DNA of 64,000 nucleotides from Pelagomonas calceolata (GCA_918797485.1 CAKKNE010000004.1:1674001-1738000), one strand, 5' to 3'; positions 1 through 14,290 are shown, numbered from the stretch's first letter. Notes: generated from the letters alone by a model not told the origin. Numbers and translations are program-made.

Positions 1-2816
1 TTGTCGGTCCAATTCACCTTGGAATGATTGCGAAAAAAGCCAAGACGCACTTATATAATGACATTAGCAAACAAAATCAGTTCGCCGATGATGTCCGCCT
101 TGTGTTCAATAGCGCACTCATGGCAAAATGCAACCCAACATCACCGGTGTCTGTTGCTGCAAAGGAGCTATGTGTCTTCTTTGAGGCCAGATTTGGGGTC
201 AAAAGCCTTGAACACTTTCCAGCGGTGATGGAAAAGTTCCCGGCTTCCTCTGAGTGTGGTCGTTTACTCGCGAAACTTGTAAATTCAAATGACTCCGAAT
301 TTAACTATCCTATACAACACCCCAGTTCCACTCTCCCAGACCATTTTCGTGCCATCACTTCTCCACTTAGCTTTATCACCGTACAAAAAAAAATGGAATC
401 TGGTCAGTATATGTCTGTGAGGGCTTTTGCCAGCAACATTTACGCAATATTCCGAAATGCAGCAAGATATAATAAGTTGCAGAGGAGTAGCGCAATTTTT
501 AGTTGCGCGATAGGGCTTAGAAGTCTCTTTACAGAAGAGCTCCGGCTTATTGTAAGGGATTCCACGTTGTTGTCGTCACCTCGTTCAGCCGTGCTTAATA
601 CAATGTGTACGCTTGTGAATGCGCTGGAACATGACGTTAGATACTTGGGTGCTCCTGACCGAGCTGCTGCCACGCAGTCTATGAAACTCAGTAGCATTTA
701 CGAAAGAGTCTATACGGCCAAATATAAACAGTGGCTGCATATGGCGACATTTATAGACGATGTGCGTCTCGTGATTGTAAATGTTACAATTGGCCCGTGT
801 CTATGTGCGCTTGGACTATTGTTCATTCGACTAGTTGCTATCGCACATGATTCAAATGGATTATGCCCTGTAGGCCATGAGTTCAAATGGATTCACTTCC
901 CGATGCATGGCAGCCAAGAAGCGCCTGGCCGTCTTCGAGGCAGGCCTTGCAACCTGTAGATCCTTGACGCACAACCCCTCAAACAGCTTATTTCGTTTAG
1001 CTGGCCAAGATGATATTGCAACGTGTGAATTTCTTTGGGGCGTTATTGAGCCACTTGCGATAGCGACGGAATCATACCTCTTTCGCAAATGTCTTCATAC
1101 TTCTACTGGTATTCAAAGTTACCAAACACTCAACGAGTCATTCATGGATCTCAAAACTATTGACGTCAAAGGCTGTTGCAATGTCGCTACGCAGAAACTT
1201 CAGATTGCTCTTGAAATAAAGACAGCCCTCGTCAACCCAGAGTCACGTCATCATGTCGTATATTTAGCTTTTACTGCTGAGCACAGACACTCATAAAACA
1301 ATGCCGCTTGGATGCTCTCACTACCCCGTCACCGACTCGTGCAAATCGTCGAGTATCTCGCATGACATTGATGACGCTTCTTGACATTTTTGTGGAAGAA
1401 TCACCTACACACTTATATTTCAATCTCCCTGGCAACCTTGTAAAGGAGATACCTGACCACCTTAAAGTAAAAAAAGTACAGTGCACGATTTACATCTTTA
1501 GGTGGCATTCTTTGCAAATACCCATGCAGGTTATAAATCAGCCAATGGATCTAAAGACCATTGGATCTCGTGTCGAAAAGGGGTACTATCATTGCGTGGA
1601 TGCCTTTGTCGATGATCTCAGACTCATGTTAGCAAATACAATTCAACGCAACAACGTTGACCCGGCACGTCCGGTACTATCTAAACGAGTCTATGAAATC
1701 ATGAAGTTACCCTCCTGCCAACTCTGGCAACTCTGCTCCGCTTAGGTTCATCTCGCAACAGTGCATCTGAAAGGGCGCTTTGAGCATGCACTTAGAGAGC
1801 TTAAAGCAAGCGCCATAAAATCATCCACGCTCATGTGTGTCACGCGTGCAGCGAGTACGGGTGCGCACAAGAGATGTCTTGCCTTCAGCGACCCCGAACA
1901 TTGCATTTCGCAACTACCACTCGGTGAAGTTCATCACATATTTCGAGCATTAGTCCTGGATCAGCCTGCCTCAGCTTTTTTCCTCAAGCCTATTACGTCC
2001 TCGGCGCCAGGACTCGGGGACTACTCCAGGATCATCAAAAAGCCCATGGATCTTGAGGCCATTGGTGAGCACGTGAGCACATACCAAACATTCCTTGCTT
2101 TCGCCCGTGATGTACGGCTTGTCTTTAACAACGCACGCGTATACGTCGCAAACTCTAAATTGGCTGTTCACGACGCCGCCAGTATACTCTCGAGGCTATT
2201 TGAGGAAAAGCTTTCCAACCTCATTTTAGGATATAGTGCACAGGAATGCAGTGCACAGCGATGTGTGCACACAGAGCCATCTAATCTGCTTCAATCATGT
2301 TCACCGGCTGCGATGGCTGCTGACCGGATGCTAATTGCCTTAAACTGGGACGAGGCTGCAAGCAGCTCAGTTGAAATCAGATTTGACACAAAACACAGTC
2401 GTGTTGGGTTGCCTGCTGTGACGCGGGCATCACAGCAACCCTCCCGCATGCTCAAACTTCTTTGGGGTGCATCACGCTCAGAATCGTGTGCTAGGAGGAG
2501 CGCCTTCCTTTGCGGCGCAACTATACACGAACAACTGGCAGTTGACGCCACGCATATCCCACGTATATCAGGGCTCGGATGCGATGGTGAAGCAAAACAC
2601 TTGCTGGTTACAACCGCCGGCAGCGCAGAATCCATTTCGCGGCATGAACGAGACCAGGACCGGCAACGGGAACGCAATGCCGCGCGGAGACAACGCAATG
2701 AGCTTGAACAAACCATCGATCTCGAGCGACAGCGTCTAATCGTCTCAAAATTCCTGGCACGAGCCGCTGGATCAATAAGCTCGATAGGTTTTGATAAACA
2801 GGATGAAGGTGCTTAG
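1..2816 (+). CDS. Multi-bromodomain (polybromo-like) chromatin reader, 5' end cut by window edge
   Basis: Bromodomains bind acetyl-lysine on histones; a protein with six in a row would act in the nucleus as a multivalent chromatin reader. My spliced model is exons <3-776, 874-1230, 1287-1466, 1530-1688 and 1746-2816 (846 residues in the window). All four introns are GT-AG and phase 0 (97, 56, 63 and 57 nt). Splicing restores the family signature: exon 3 ends IPDHLK and exon 4 starts VINQPMDLKTI, the usual Y/H-x-x-VI-x-x-PMDL block. Six domains are seen: BD1 (start lost), BD2 ~262-560, BD3 ~600-960, BD4 ~1010-1290, BD5 ~1380-1810, BD6 ~1925-2235 (DYSRIIKKPMDLEAI, FARDVRLVFNNA). A basic/acidic coiled-coil stretch (RHERDQDRQRERNAARR) follows near 2640-2750. 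No BAH or HMG domain follows, unlike animal PBRM1. The 777-873 and 1231-1286 introns are the least certain. BD3 and BD4 are divergent. Confidence 0.75.
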
Positions 2817-4173
2817 CAAATCTCGTCAGGTTGTTTTCATACTAGCGCTCTTGCCTCCCTTGCATCATATATTAGCTAGCCATTTCTCGTTTGCCTTGCT
2901 GACACAGTTTATTCCTTTTGTGGCCTGGACTGGATTGTTTTGCAGCTTATATACGTCATTAACTCACTTGATGAGTCTGCGACACGTGGCGGTGTGGAGG
3001 GCCGCGGGCGGGGCCCCGCGCTCAAGGTAAACTCCTGGCGGACCAGGTTAGGACCCGGGGCTGCTGGGGGACCGGTACCCGCGGGGGATGGGTCGGAGAA
3101 TCAGCGGATGCGGCGGTCTGCCGGCGGACGGGGCGGACCAGTGTTTGCGGACCCGTGACGGGCGGGTGGCTGCGCGGCAACGGCGGGCGGGTCGCGGACC
3201 GGTGGAACTTCAAGTTCAACTTGATCTTCAACGCAAGCAATTCAACGTTCCGTTTGGCGAATCGAATGTCACGCACCTTCCGCAACGAAGACTCTGGAAT
3301 GTTCCGCGAAATCCGAAATCGGTGGTTTGTGAGTTTCAAAAGTCCAAACCCGTACGGACGCCCCCCACCTCGGACTTTGCCCTTGCGGAGCAGCCCTCGG
3401 CAGATAAAAAGGTGTGAACTCCTCCACGGTTACCTGCCCTGAACACGCGAGACCCAGGCCGCTACGAGTTGACAGCAAACACGCTGAAGGGCCACGGCGA
3501 AGCACTTCCAGGCCGAGACCAGCACCTCGGGGCGAACTCCCTGAGACCCGGGCTGAGCCGAGGCAAGACCAGCCGGCGAGAGACCGACCGGGCGCGGCCA
3601 TGACTCCGAGGCGGACTCGGAGGCCGATGACTCGGAGCGCCGGGAAATCTTTGCTTGCGCGTGCCATTTCAGTGATCGGCGGCTCTGTCGGCTCGTAGCA
3701 TTGCTTCCGCCTCCACGTGCGAGCGGACATGTGCCCACGCTACGCTTCGCTTGTTTACGAAATGCGTGTCACGCCCACTTTGAAAACGATGGCGGACGAG
3801 CGAACCGCACGCTCCGAGTCCCGAGCCCGCATAGCAACATTCCGAGTTCCCACCGGTTGTTCTCTACGCACCTCTGGAGCTCTATCGTGCGTGCCGTCGA
3901 CGCTTCCCACTTGGTACCAGCCCAGTTAAAAACGATGACCTTAAGATGGGGCGCTGGGGGCCCCTCATATTATTAAATTTTGTTACAATTTTGTACGTCC
4001 CTGGGGACATCCCTGGGGAAACCGACACTGACTCGATTGGACACTTTCCCGTTTGTACGCAAAACGCCGTACTCTCAACACACGCAAGGTGCAGGATCTG
4101 AGCGCCCACTTTCGGAGCCTTACATTGTGCCAGTGTGGCATTAGTCCTTAAACTGCTGTGATAGTGAGGTCTC
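2817..4173. other. Intergenic region, no gene recognised
   Basis: The first ~170 bases are AT-richer and could be the 3' UTR of the bromodomain gene. From about 2980 to 3720 the sequence becomes GC-rich with loose GGACC/GGCGG-type repetition (around 3010-3210). Several overlapping open frames on both strands cancel each other out and none shows a protein family signature. The last 200 bases before 4174 return to ordinary composition and probably hold the promoter and 5' UTR of the Arb2-kinase gene; I see no clear TATA box. A TGA in frame at 4165-4167 closes the reading frame just upstream of the chosen ATG. Confidence 0.5.
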
Positions 4174-6816
<2,643 letters not shown>

Positions 6817-9081
6817 ATCAAAGGCCCAGGTAAGTCGTCTGTGGAAGAAGGGGGCTATTTGATGTCATAGATCAGCACTGGCCTGGGCATATAAGAGCCC
6901 ACCTCAGACTAAAGGGCCAGCTTAGAAGCAAATTCGCTCACCCTCTGTAGGTGACCCGGATCCTCTGCACAGCTCCTAGAGCCTTCTCCCTGCTCAGTCA
7001 GGTCAGGATGACTGATCGATACAAGAATCTTCGCAAATCGAGTATAAGGTGATGATATTAGTTGTAGCATTTCTTTACACCGTGACCGTCACCATATAAA
7101 AAAACTAAGGTTTTTGAGCTGCGCGGCGGCAGTGACTCGGAAGTTCAAGTTCTGCGAAGAATATACCCCCTAGTACACACTAGGCCCCTCTTACTCTCCT
7201 ACTTAGTCCCACCTTGACGTAATGAAGGTTTACACCACATTCATTCTTAGTGCTAGTATTACACGGGGAGTCACTTACGCCAAACTCACTCACACCGTTG
7301 CAAGGGGTCGGTATACCACCGCACCCTACTTATTTCCTGCAGGTTGTGTGGCCCACACGCAGAGCGGATCCGGCGTAATTCTCCGTGGATATCGTTTCTG
7401 ACGTGACTGCGTGGCCTCTCCTAGCACGGAGGTCAGAGGTAGCGTCCGCTAACTCGCTGCACTCTCCCAGTTACACTTAGAAACGATAAAACCAATCTCG
7501 AAGCAAATACTACGATGTCAGAGCACTTAGATGACCCTGATGACGTTACCCTTGGATCAGCAGATCATAGTAAACTTCATACCCCACCGCGGTCGACGGT
7601 GCCCACCCCGGGCTAGGCGCAAAACCTGATTGAATTGACTTGAATTGAAGACGGTGCCACGTGCCCCACCGCGACCCCTGGCGCCGCGACCCTCGCCGGC
7701 GCCGCGACCCACACGAGGCCACCCTACCCGGGGCAGGAACCCCTACCCAACGTTGCGTCCAGTGCATGGGCATTTTTTCCGGGACTCGTTTTGACCCGGC
7801 CCAGCCCTGGTCGGGCTCGTCCGGAGGGCGGCGTCCGGGATGTCGGGTTTTCGTCGGGGGCGCCGTCCGGCCTCCGTCCGGGCCGGCTGGGACCCGATGT
7901 GCCGTCTGGCGTGCCGTCGGGTTCGTCCCAGCGGCGTCCCTACTCGGGCCCGCCCGGCAGGAGATCTCTCCGTCCGGCGGACTCACGTCTGCGGCGGCCC
8001 GCCCGTCGGTCGGACGCCAGGGCTATAATTAATAATACGATATCCTATAGCATGTCCGCGGTTTCGCACATTTCCGCCTTTCGAGCGCCGTAGCGCGCCA
8101 ACGCCGGCCCCATTCATGGATGGAGCGCGCGCGATCGATGGCCAGCACGCCTGGCTCGGGTGCGACGCCTGAACCGCTGCAAAAACGCCGCGCACGCAGC
8201 CCTCGCGTTTTGCGATGCGCGCGATATCGGGTGCCCGCGCGGCCGCGGGCGCGGGCGCCGCGGTCGGCGGGGCCCCGGGGCGCCACGCGGCGCCCGCGTC
8301 GCCTCGGACGGCGCCCCCGGCGCCCCGGCGCCCCGGCGCGCGCCAACCGCGCCGCGAACGCGTCGCCGGCGGCCGCCGGGGAACATTTCGCGCCGGCCGC
8401 CCGAGCCCGCGGGAGCCGTCCGCGGGCGAGGGGGCGCGCTGCCCGGCCCGCGCCACGTGTGCAACGGCCGCGGCGGCGCGCTCCGAGGCGCCGGGGCCCG
8501 GCGCGAGGGCCCGCGGCCGGCCGGCGGCCGGGCGCGGGCGCCGCGCCGCGTCGAGCGGCCGCCGACCTGTGCGCCGGGCTCGCCGCGGGCGGCGACCACT
8601 TCCCCGGCCTCGGGCGCCGTGCGGCCTCGAAAGGGCGCCGCGCGGCCGTGCAAACGGCTCCTCTTGCGTTGCGCCGCCGGTAGCTCCGTGAGCCCTACGG
8701 CACGCCACGCGGCGCGCCGGATCATCGAGGGCTATTGGACGCTCTCCGGGGCGTTGTTTTTTGTGTCGTGTAATTGGTTCTGTGAATCCGTTACGGTGGG
8801 CGCGCGTCGCGATTTTTTTTTCGCGCGAACGGCCCAGCCTTTCGGACGGGTTAGGACGCCAGGCACGGATCAGACCACGAGGAAGAGGGTTAGCCGCAGG
8901 TCAACTAGTAATAAAAGGGGGACTCCTGACCGGGCGGTAAACATAGCTGAAAGTTGCTGCATGTGGACAACCTACCGAAACACAATGCACCATGCATGGA
9001 GGCATCGAATGTGCTTCGGCAAGGTCCTTGAGAGGTTGAGATGGAAATCGAAGCTAGTGGACGGATAAGATCTCCAACAAC
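6817..9081. other. Intergenic region between kinase gene and ATG4
   Basis: Positions 6817 to about 7560 are of ordinary composition with no open frame of note; a short frame opens at the ATG at 7515 but shows no family. Positions ~7600-8700 form a very GC-rich island described separately. Positions 8740-9081 return to moderate composition and probably contain the ATG4 promoter and leader. I see no tRNA, rRNA or mobile-element signature that I could defend. Confidence 0.5.
7600..8700. other. Very GC-rich island, open frames on both strands judged non-coding
   Basis: The stretch is dominated by GCG/GGC/CCG combinations, most extreme at 8210-8660. Because stop codons are AT-rich, long frames stay open on both strands at the same place. 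Their translations are Arg/Pro/Ala/Gly-rich and show no domain or repeat of the kind that marks the giant gene downstream. It may be a CpG-island-like promoter region for ATG4 or a remnant of another high-GC array. A short AT-rich patch at 8026-8055 interrupts it. Confidence 0.4.
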
Positions 9082-10296
9082 ATGCTGATTGATGTAGGCT
9101 CATCTGGGCCGCGATCTGCATCTTTTTTTTTCTTGGGTGTGTCCTACCGAAGTGAACTTAATTTCGGACTCGCTATTAAGCAAGCTCTTTGGATGACGTA
9201 CAGGTGTGGATTTCCGAGGATGAGGCCTTACCTTCATACTGATGACACCGGTTGGGGCTGCATGCTGCGCTCAGCGCAGATGCTAATGGCGAATGCCTTG
9301 TTGCGGCATCTAGCCCTTGACGCGATGCCCTGGCATCAGATCCAGCAGAGGGTCCTGCAGTGGTTTGTAGATTCAACAGGTGTCGAAGCTGTTTATTCAA
9401 TTCACAACCTAACAAGGTGTGGTCAGCTTTATGACATACTCCCCGGGGAGTGGTATGGACCTGGCATTGCTGCGTGCATTCTCCGTGACTTGTGCGAATG
9501 TCACCGACACAAACTTGGTGGTCCAGCGATAAAACTGGTAGTAACTCCGGCTGGGAAGCTCCTCTGCATTGAAACAATCCTTGACAAAATGACGAGATAT
9601 ACTTTGGATCACGATCACGCTGCCAAGACCCAACCCTTCACCAAACCTTCTAATAATGGCCTCAATCACGACCCATTGGTGAAGCCCCAGCCCCGGATCC
9701 TCAGTCCTGCACACGAACAGTGCAGTCCAGCATCTGTTCGGCGCTTAGCTTATGATAAACGCTTAGAGTTGCCTTGGGAGGCTGCACTCGTTATATTCAT
9801 GCCGCTGCGCCTCGGTTTGGAAGAGCTAGAGACTGAGTACATCCCGGAGCTTCTATATGCTATTCGCCTCCGTCAATCACTAGGCCTAATTGGCGGCCAA
9901 CCACGTCGAGCATTATTCTTCCCTGGCATGTACCAGTTAAACTGCACACCGCACCTAGTTGGCTTTGACCCGCACACAGTGCAGCCTGCACTGCTTACCG
10001 AAGATTGTTCTGATTTACCTGTCGATAGCATATGTTGCAACGCCCCCACCTATGTGAATCCCGATGGTCTTGACCCGTCTCTTGCTCTTGGGTTTTACTG
10101 TTGCGGCCGTGATGACTTCCTCAGCTTCTGCAATGAAATGAGGAGACTACCTAGAAATGGAAGAAAGCAAATGCTGCTTAATATCACCGAGGCACATGGG
10201 GACGCGCCTGAGACTGATTTAGGTACGATTGACCGCCCCTTTAGCTACCCTTGCCACGGCGAAGGCACGAGAGGAGACGAATGGGAAGTTATCTAA
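9082..10296 (+). CDS. ATG4: ATG4-type autophagy cysteine protease (peptidase C54)
   Basis: ATG4 cleaves the C-terminus of ATG8 to expose its glycine, and later removes ATG8 from lipid, in the cytosol. The 404-residue product covers the whole family fold: FFFLGVSYRS (15-24, equivalent to the family's LG-x-x-Y start), DTGWGCMLRSAQM with catalytic Cys60, GEWYGPG, IFMPLRLGLEEL, QSLGLIGGQPRRALFFPG, FDPHTVQ with catalytic Asp296 and His298, and SLALGFYCCGRDDF. The region around residues 175-220 is a Pro/Asn/His-rich insertion before the PLRLG block, where the family is variable. The protein ends DEWEVI, a perfect LC3/ATG8-interacting motif (Trp401-Ile404) at the extreme C-terminus. No intron is needed. 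The ATG at 9082 leaves 14 residues before the conserved start; an AG at 9099-9100 could instead be an acceptor for an upstream first exon. A run of nine T lies at 9123-9131 inside the coding sequence. Confidence 0.95.
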   Translation: MLIDVGSSGPRSASFFFLGVSYRSELNFGLAIKQALWMTYRCGFPRMRPYLHTDDTGWGCMLRSAQMLMANALLRHLALDAMPWHQIQQRVLQWFVDSTGVEAVYSIHNLTRCGQLYDILPGEWYGPGIAACILRDLCECHRHKLGGPAIKLVVTPAGKLLCIETILDKMTRYTLDHDHAAKTQPFTKPSNNGLNHDPLVKPQPRILSPAHEQCSPASVRRLAYDKRLELPWEAALVIFMPLRLGLEELETEYIPELLYAIRLRQSLGLIGGQPRRALFFPGMYQLNCTPHLVGFDPHTVQPALLTEDCSDLPVDSICCNAPTYVNPDGLDPSLALGFYCCGRDDFLSFCNEMRRLPRNGRKQMLLNITEAHGDAPETDLGTIDRPFSYPCHGEGTRGDEWEVI

Positions 10297-10525
10297 GACC
10301 CAGGAACTTGGGGGTTTACTGAACTACGACCTCTGGGCCCTAGGTAAGCTTCCATGTGGTTGAGCTAGCACATCATGTTCTAAGAACAGGTGCACTCGTC
10401 AGAGTCCACGGAGAGGACACGGAAATTCTTTTAGAACATCGCCGCGCTTCATCGCCGGCAGCAGGAATCACGATGCTGCAAGAAATATGCGAGACGGTGA
10501 CGTCGAGCAAGGGACTTGAGCGCGG

Positions 10526-10539
10526 GTGTGTGTGTGTGT
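10526..10539. repeat. Short (GT)7 microsatellite
   Basis: Seven GT dinucleotides in a row lie about 230 bases downstream of the ATG4 stop codon. Confidence 0.9.
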
Positions 10540-11139
10540 CGTGGAGGGCGGCGGCCAGCAGACAGAACGGCAAGAGTATCCTGAGTAAAGCGGCAAGTAG
10601 TATTGATACGACACCTCTTACATGTCACCCAGCGTGGAGAAATATCTACCTTAGAAGCGCTGGGTCCGTCTGCTGCTCTGGTCCGCGTTGCTTTGCGGCT
10701 GGCCCGCTGCTCCACCACATTCTCTTCCTTGCCCGCGCTCTCACGCTGTCGAAGTCGTGAATTGCCCCATAGTACTGTAGTAGTTAGATGTCGACGGTAG
10801 TAGTGTAGGGTTATGTATGCTTCTTTGTCCCATTCGTCAGTATTGGGTTTCTCCGGGGCACTTGCCAGTGTATGGCGAAGCCGGATGAGGATGATGACTC
10901 GGATAGCCTGAGTTGCCAGTTTAGCCTTTTTGGTAAATTTTACACCATTTTCGAGATTTCAGAGGCCAAAAAGCCCTACTCGCTACTCGCACAGATCATT
11001 TGACCTCTAAGCTCGAAAATCATGATATTAAAAAGCAACACAACTGAAGAAATATGACCATCCAGCCCCTTCAAAATCTCCATAGATTTTGGTTGACCCG
11101 GTTTTAAAAAAACTTGAAAAGAGCCCCCCTAATAGGCCA

Positions 11140-12100
11140 CGGAGCATACCAAAAAGACGCTGCGCACGCGGCGCAACGGGACCGCGCGCTGCCCGCGCAT
11201 GCTCTCCGGCCCCAGGACGTGCTATAGGACGAGCCGCGCGCAAAAAACGCGACGCGTATTGGTGCGCGGGAGCGGCAGCACCATGAACCGCCATACACAC
11301 ATCGCGGCCACAAAAACGCGGCGCGCGGAAAACGAAGGCCGAGGACGTCACACACACACTACCGACACACTACGGGCGCGCTGCGACGGCCGGCGCGAGA
11401 GAAGCGGACGGCGCGCGCCCAACTCAATTTGAACGCGACCGCACGGCCGAGGTCCAAGGACTCGTCATCGACTGCGACTTGCCGGAGCCGTCCCCTTTCC
11501 CCTTTTGACCGGAGGGAGTGCCGCGCCCCTGTCAACCGCGACTCTGCTATCGACGTTGGAGATTGGACTGGGCCCGAGCGCGGCGCGTCCCCCGAGGCGC
11601 GGTGCCGGGCGGCCTATACCAAACACGATCTCCGGCGGCGGGGGTCCAAGCGGCGGGCAACGGGTCGGCCTTCGACTGGTTGAGTCGAGCACGACGGGCC
11701 CCCAGCGACTTCCCCTCCCCTGTCGCTTCCCCCCCGTCGTGCGGGCTGGTCGCCCCCCGCGGAAGAGAAACTCGCCAAAGGAGTGCCGGCGCCGGGCTTG
11801 CCCTTGCAAGTCAAGCACTGGACTCGAGGAGTACCCCCCCCGGGCTAGGTTCCTGCGGTTGCGTAGGTCAATAGGTAGGCCCCCCCCGGGTAGCCCTGAA
11901 GATTATTTGATGCCTCTGGACAGTTCCGTTAGACACCAGGCAGAGCGTGGGCCCCGGGCCGCCGCCATATATCCCGGGCCGGCGGCGGCCGCGGCGATGC
12001 CAGTGCAGGGGGCGCGGGAAATAGGGTGTGTGTAATTCCGGACTTCCTGGCAGCGTAGTGTAGTAGTATTCTAGCGAAATAGTTTCTTCCATGTTTCAGG
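11140..12100. other. GC-rich island downstream of ATG4
   Basis: The composition resembles the 7.6-8.7 kb island. Open frames overlap on both strands with Arg/Pro/Gly-rich translations and no recognisable domain. Two copies of an eight-C run followed by GGG and then TAG (with or without an intervening C) lie 46 bp apart (11834 and 11880). I find no support for a gene here. Confidence 0.4.
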
Positions 12101-13790
12101 GTCACGGTTGCGACCGGAGGAGCTCCAAGTCCCGGAAAACTAAAAAAAGCAACTCAAGATGGAAAGTAATAAGGAGTGGGAGGCGACTTCAAGTTCCCCC
12201 TATCAAGGCCCGCCGGCGGGGGATATCGGAGTACACTTGGGATAGAATGGGCCCCAGGGGGTGCTCCACGTTCTGGCCGAATTTGGGTCCCTAAAAATAA
12301 GAGGGGTCGGAAGAGCCCCCACGCGAACGTCGCGCCAGTGGCGTTTCGTGCCGCGTCAGGCGACTATTTAGGCAACTATACACAAAAGGTTGCCATGTTT
12401 GCGCATCCTACAGACGCCACGGGTACCAAGGGGGACTTCGAGGGGGAAACCACCAGCATAGAAGCGAGTTTTGATTTTCATCCCCTGAAAACCCGCGAGT
12501 TAAACCAAATACCCGCACGTTGGCCATTTTGGGGGGCTCACCATCTCCAGGGACACCTCCGGGGCAAGCTAGTGTCGCTGTGGGCTTAGGATGCCAACGG
12601 GCGAAGGCGCCCCCTTCGGGCTATCAATTGAAAATCTCACCAATTTAGCGTCAGGCCCCGTTACGGCCTGGGGGCCCACTGGCACTGGGGAGGGAACGGC
12701 AAGGGGAAGCTAGGACCCCTCGCGAATAACCTCGGGCGAACCGGCGAGCGCGTCGTCCTGCGATGACTACTCTAGTCTCTAGCGTCCTTCTTGCAATTTT
12801 CCCGCCTAAAGGATTGGGCACTCAGCATTCTAGCGCCCTGTTGCTAGAGTGTGTCCCTCGGGATAGTCAGGTCCTTCCTCGATCAATTTGTTTCATTTGT
12901 GATCAGCCACGAATTCGTTGAGGCCGCTAAATCTTTGCATTTGCCTCATGAAGAACAAAGCGAAGTAGAATATACGCCGGTGGATTAAAGTGTTCGACTG
13001 CCTGAGTACCTGAACGACCGTGTCCCAGGGCTTTCCGACACGGGAGACGATTCAAAACGAGATTTCCGTCGCTATCCCATGCGGTCATGTGAAGCGAAAA
13101 GGGATTGAGCTCCCAGTGCCGAGTACCCCGGCTGTTCGCACAGAAGAGACGATTAATTCTATATACGCTGTTCGAATGTGAAGCATCCAATACTGAGCAG
13201 GGGCCTTCTTCGCGAAGATTGAAATATGCTTCGAGGCGCGCAGAGTCTCATTTTGTGTTGTTTGGATATGCTCATGCACGACGACCCCCATCGCGACAAG
13301 TAATAGAAGCTCCTCTGTACCGCCTGCTCACGGCAATCATCAGCGCTGACCGAGCATCCCAGCTGCGCAGGAATAAGGACCAAACGACCTGGATACGTGT
13401 CTCCGGATATTCTCTCCTCAGTCTCCAATATAATTTTTTACAATAGTCACCAACATCGCACATAGAAAACGTTCTCAGGCAGATCGGTGCGTCGTTTTCC
13501 CTTGTTGGGGACTCCTTGCTGCTCCCTGCGCTGTGGCTACAACGCCCTCCTGGTATTAAACGCAAGCGTTTGCTTGTTCATCAGAAATCAATCAACGACT
13601 CTTTCAAACTACCCAAATCCATCGAAATATCGCAAGGTACGGCTGGAATTAGATTAGAGAGGCAAATCCTCTTCTGCGATGTGTATTCAAACGATTGGAA
13701 CAAGCGCTATCACGTACTATCTGCTACACCCAGGAACACTTCACCCTTCATTTAAAAAGAAAAGGTTAGGCTAGTAGAAAATACTTGCAT

Positions 13791-14290
13791 CTAGTTCAGA
13801 ACAAGAAAGAAGAGCTGGTATGTGCTAGTACATGCAGCATCACCCAAATTATACATGACGATGGCCGCACTTCCACTGCTGGCTGTTACGCTAGAAACAC
13901 TGACATAGCCGGTCAAGCACCTAGATTTAATCGTAACCCAGATGATACTTGAAGTAACAATATGCGTATTTGAGAGCGTGATCATTTCAGTGCTACCAGC
14001 ACCAAGTGTGCTTGACTCACTTGTCAAGACACCCCCCATGGTGTTCACAGTAGCGGCAGCACTGGAGACAACCGTAGTGGACGCTGTGCACTCAAAGCCG
14101 TGCACGTAGCCAGACGAAAATGTTACCCCTGAGTTGCCACTCAATGTGAGGCCTGTGCTACTTGCAACTGAGATACCGGAGGATGCTATTAGCGATGTCG
14201 TTTGATGTTGACTAGAGATTGAACTAGAAGAGATCGTGAGAACAGCATTCGAGTCCTGTTTCAAGCACACTTGACCATCACCAACAGATC
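13791..14290 (-). other. C-terminal non-repeat domain of the giant protein
   Basis: The last ~166 residues depart from the module pattern. They start near GDGQVCLKQDSNAVLTI, run through Ser/Thr-rich sequence (SSSISSQHQ, GISVASSTGLTLSG), and end in a compact beta-rich segment containing GAGSTEMITLSNTHI, SIIWVTIKSRC, SAAIVMYNLGDAAC and the final LFFLVLN. It has two late Cys residues that could pair. Its composition (few glycines, more bulky hydrophobics) suggests a folded cap or an attachment domain. I do not recognise a named family. Confidence 0.65.

Larger units (their letters stand above)
10297..13790. other. Intergenic region between ATG4 and the giant repeat gene, no gene recognised
   Basis: Just after the ATG4 stop is ordinary sequence (likely 3' UTR) with a short GT microsatellite. 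A frame of about 134 codons at 10356-10760 and one of 137 codons at 12176-12589 stay open on the plus strand, but neither shows a domain, and the first runs through the microsatellite. Positions ~11140-12100 are a GC-rich island. From 12600 to 13790 composition is ordinary; short open pieces exist on both strands (for example 13105-13446 plus, 12927-13190 minus) without family signatures. The two flanking genes converge here, so both 3' UTRs and terminators should lie in this interval. Confidence 0.5.

Noticed and set aside
2791-3030. 79-codon hydrophobic open frame overlapping the end of the bromodomain gene
   Set aside because: It overlaps the last coding bases in another frame, has no family signature and lies where the 3' UTR is expected.
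3022-3740. Several 70-150 codon frames on both strands
   Set aside because: They overlap one another in GC-rich sequence, with low-complexity translations and no domain or splice support.
7983-8725. Frames of 150-300 codons on both strands in the GC island
   Set aside because: Opposite strands and several frames are open together, the expected effect of extreme GC; translations are Arg/Pro/Gly/Ala strings.
9480-9714. Minus-strand frames within ATG4
   Set aside because: They are shadows of a gene with a complete catalytic triad on the plus strand.
12176-12589. 137-codon plus-strand frame between the GC island and the giant gene
   Set aside because: No recognisable domain, no paralogue in the window and no splice context; kept only as a note.
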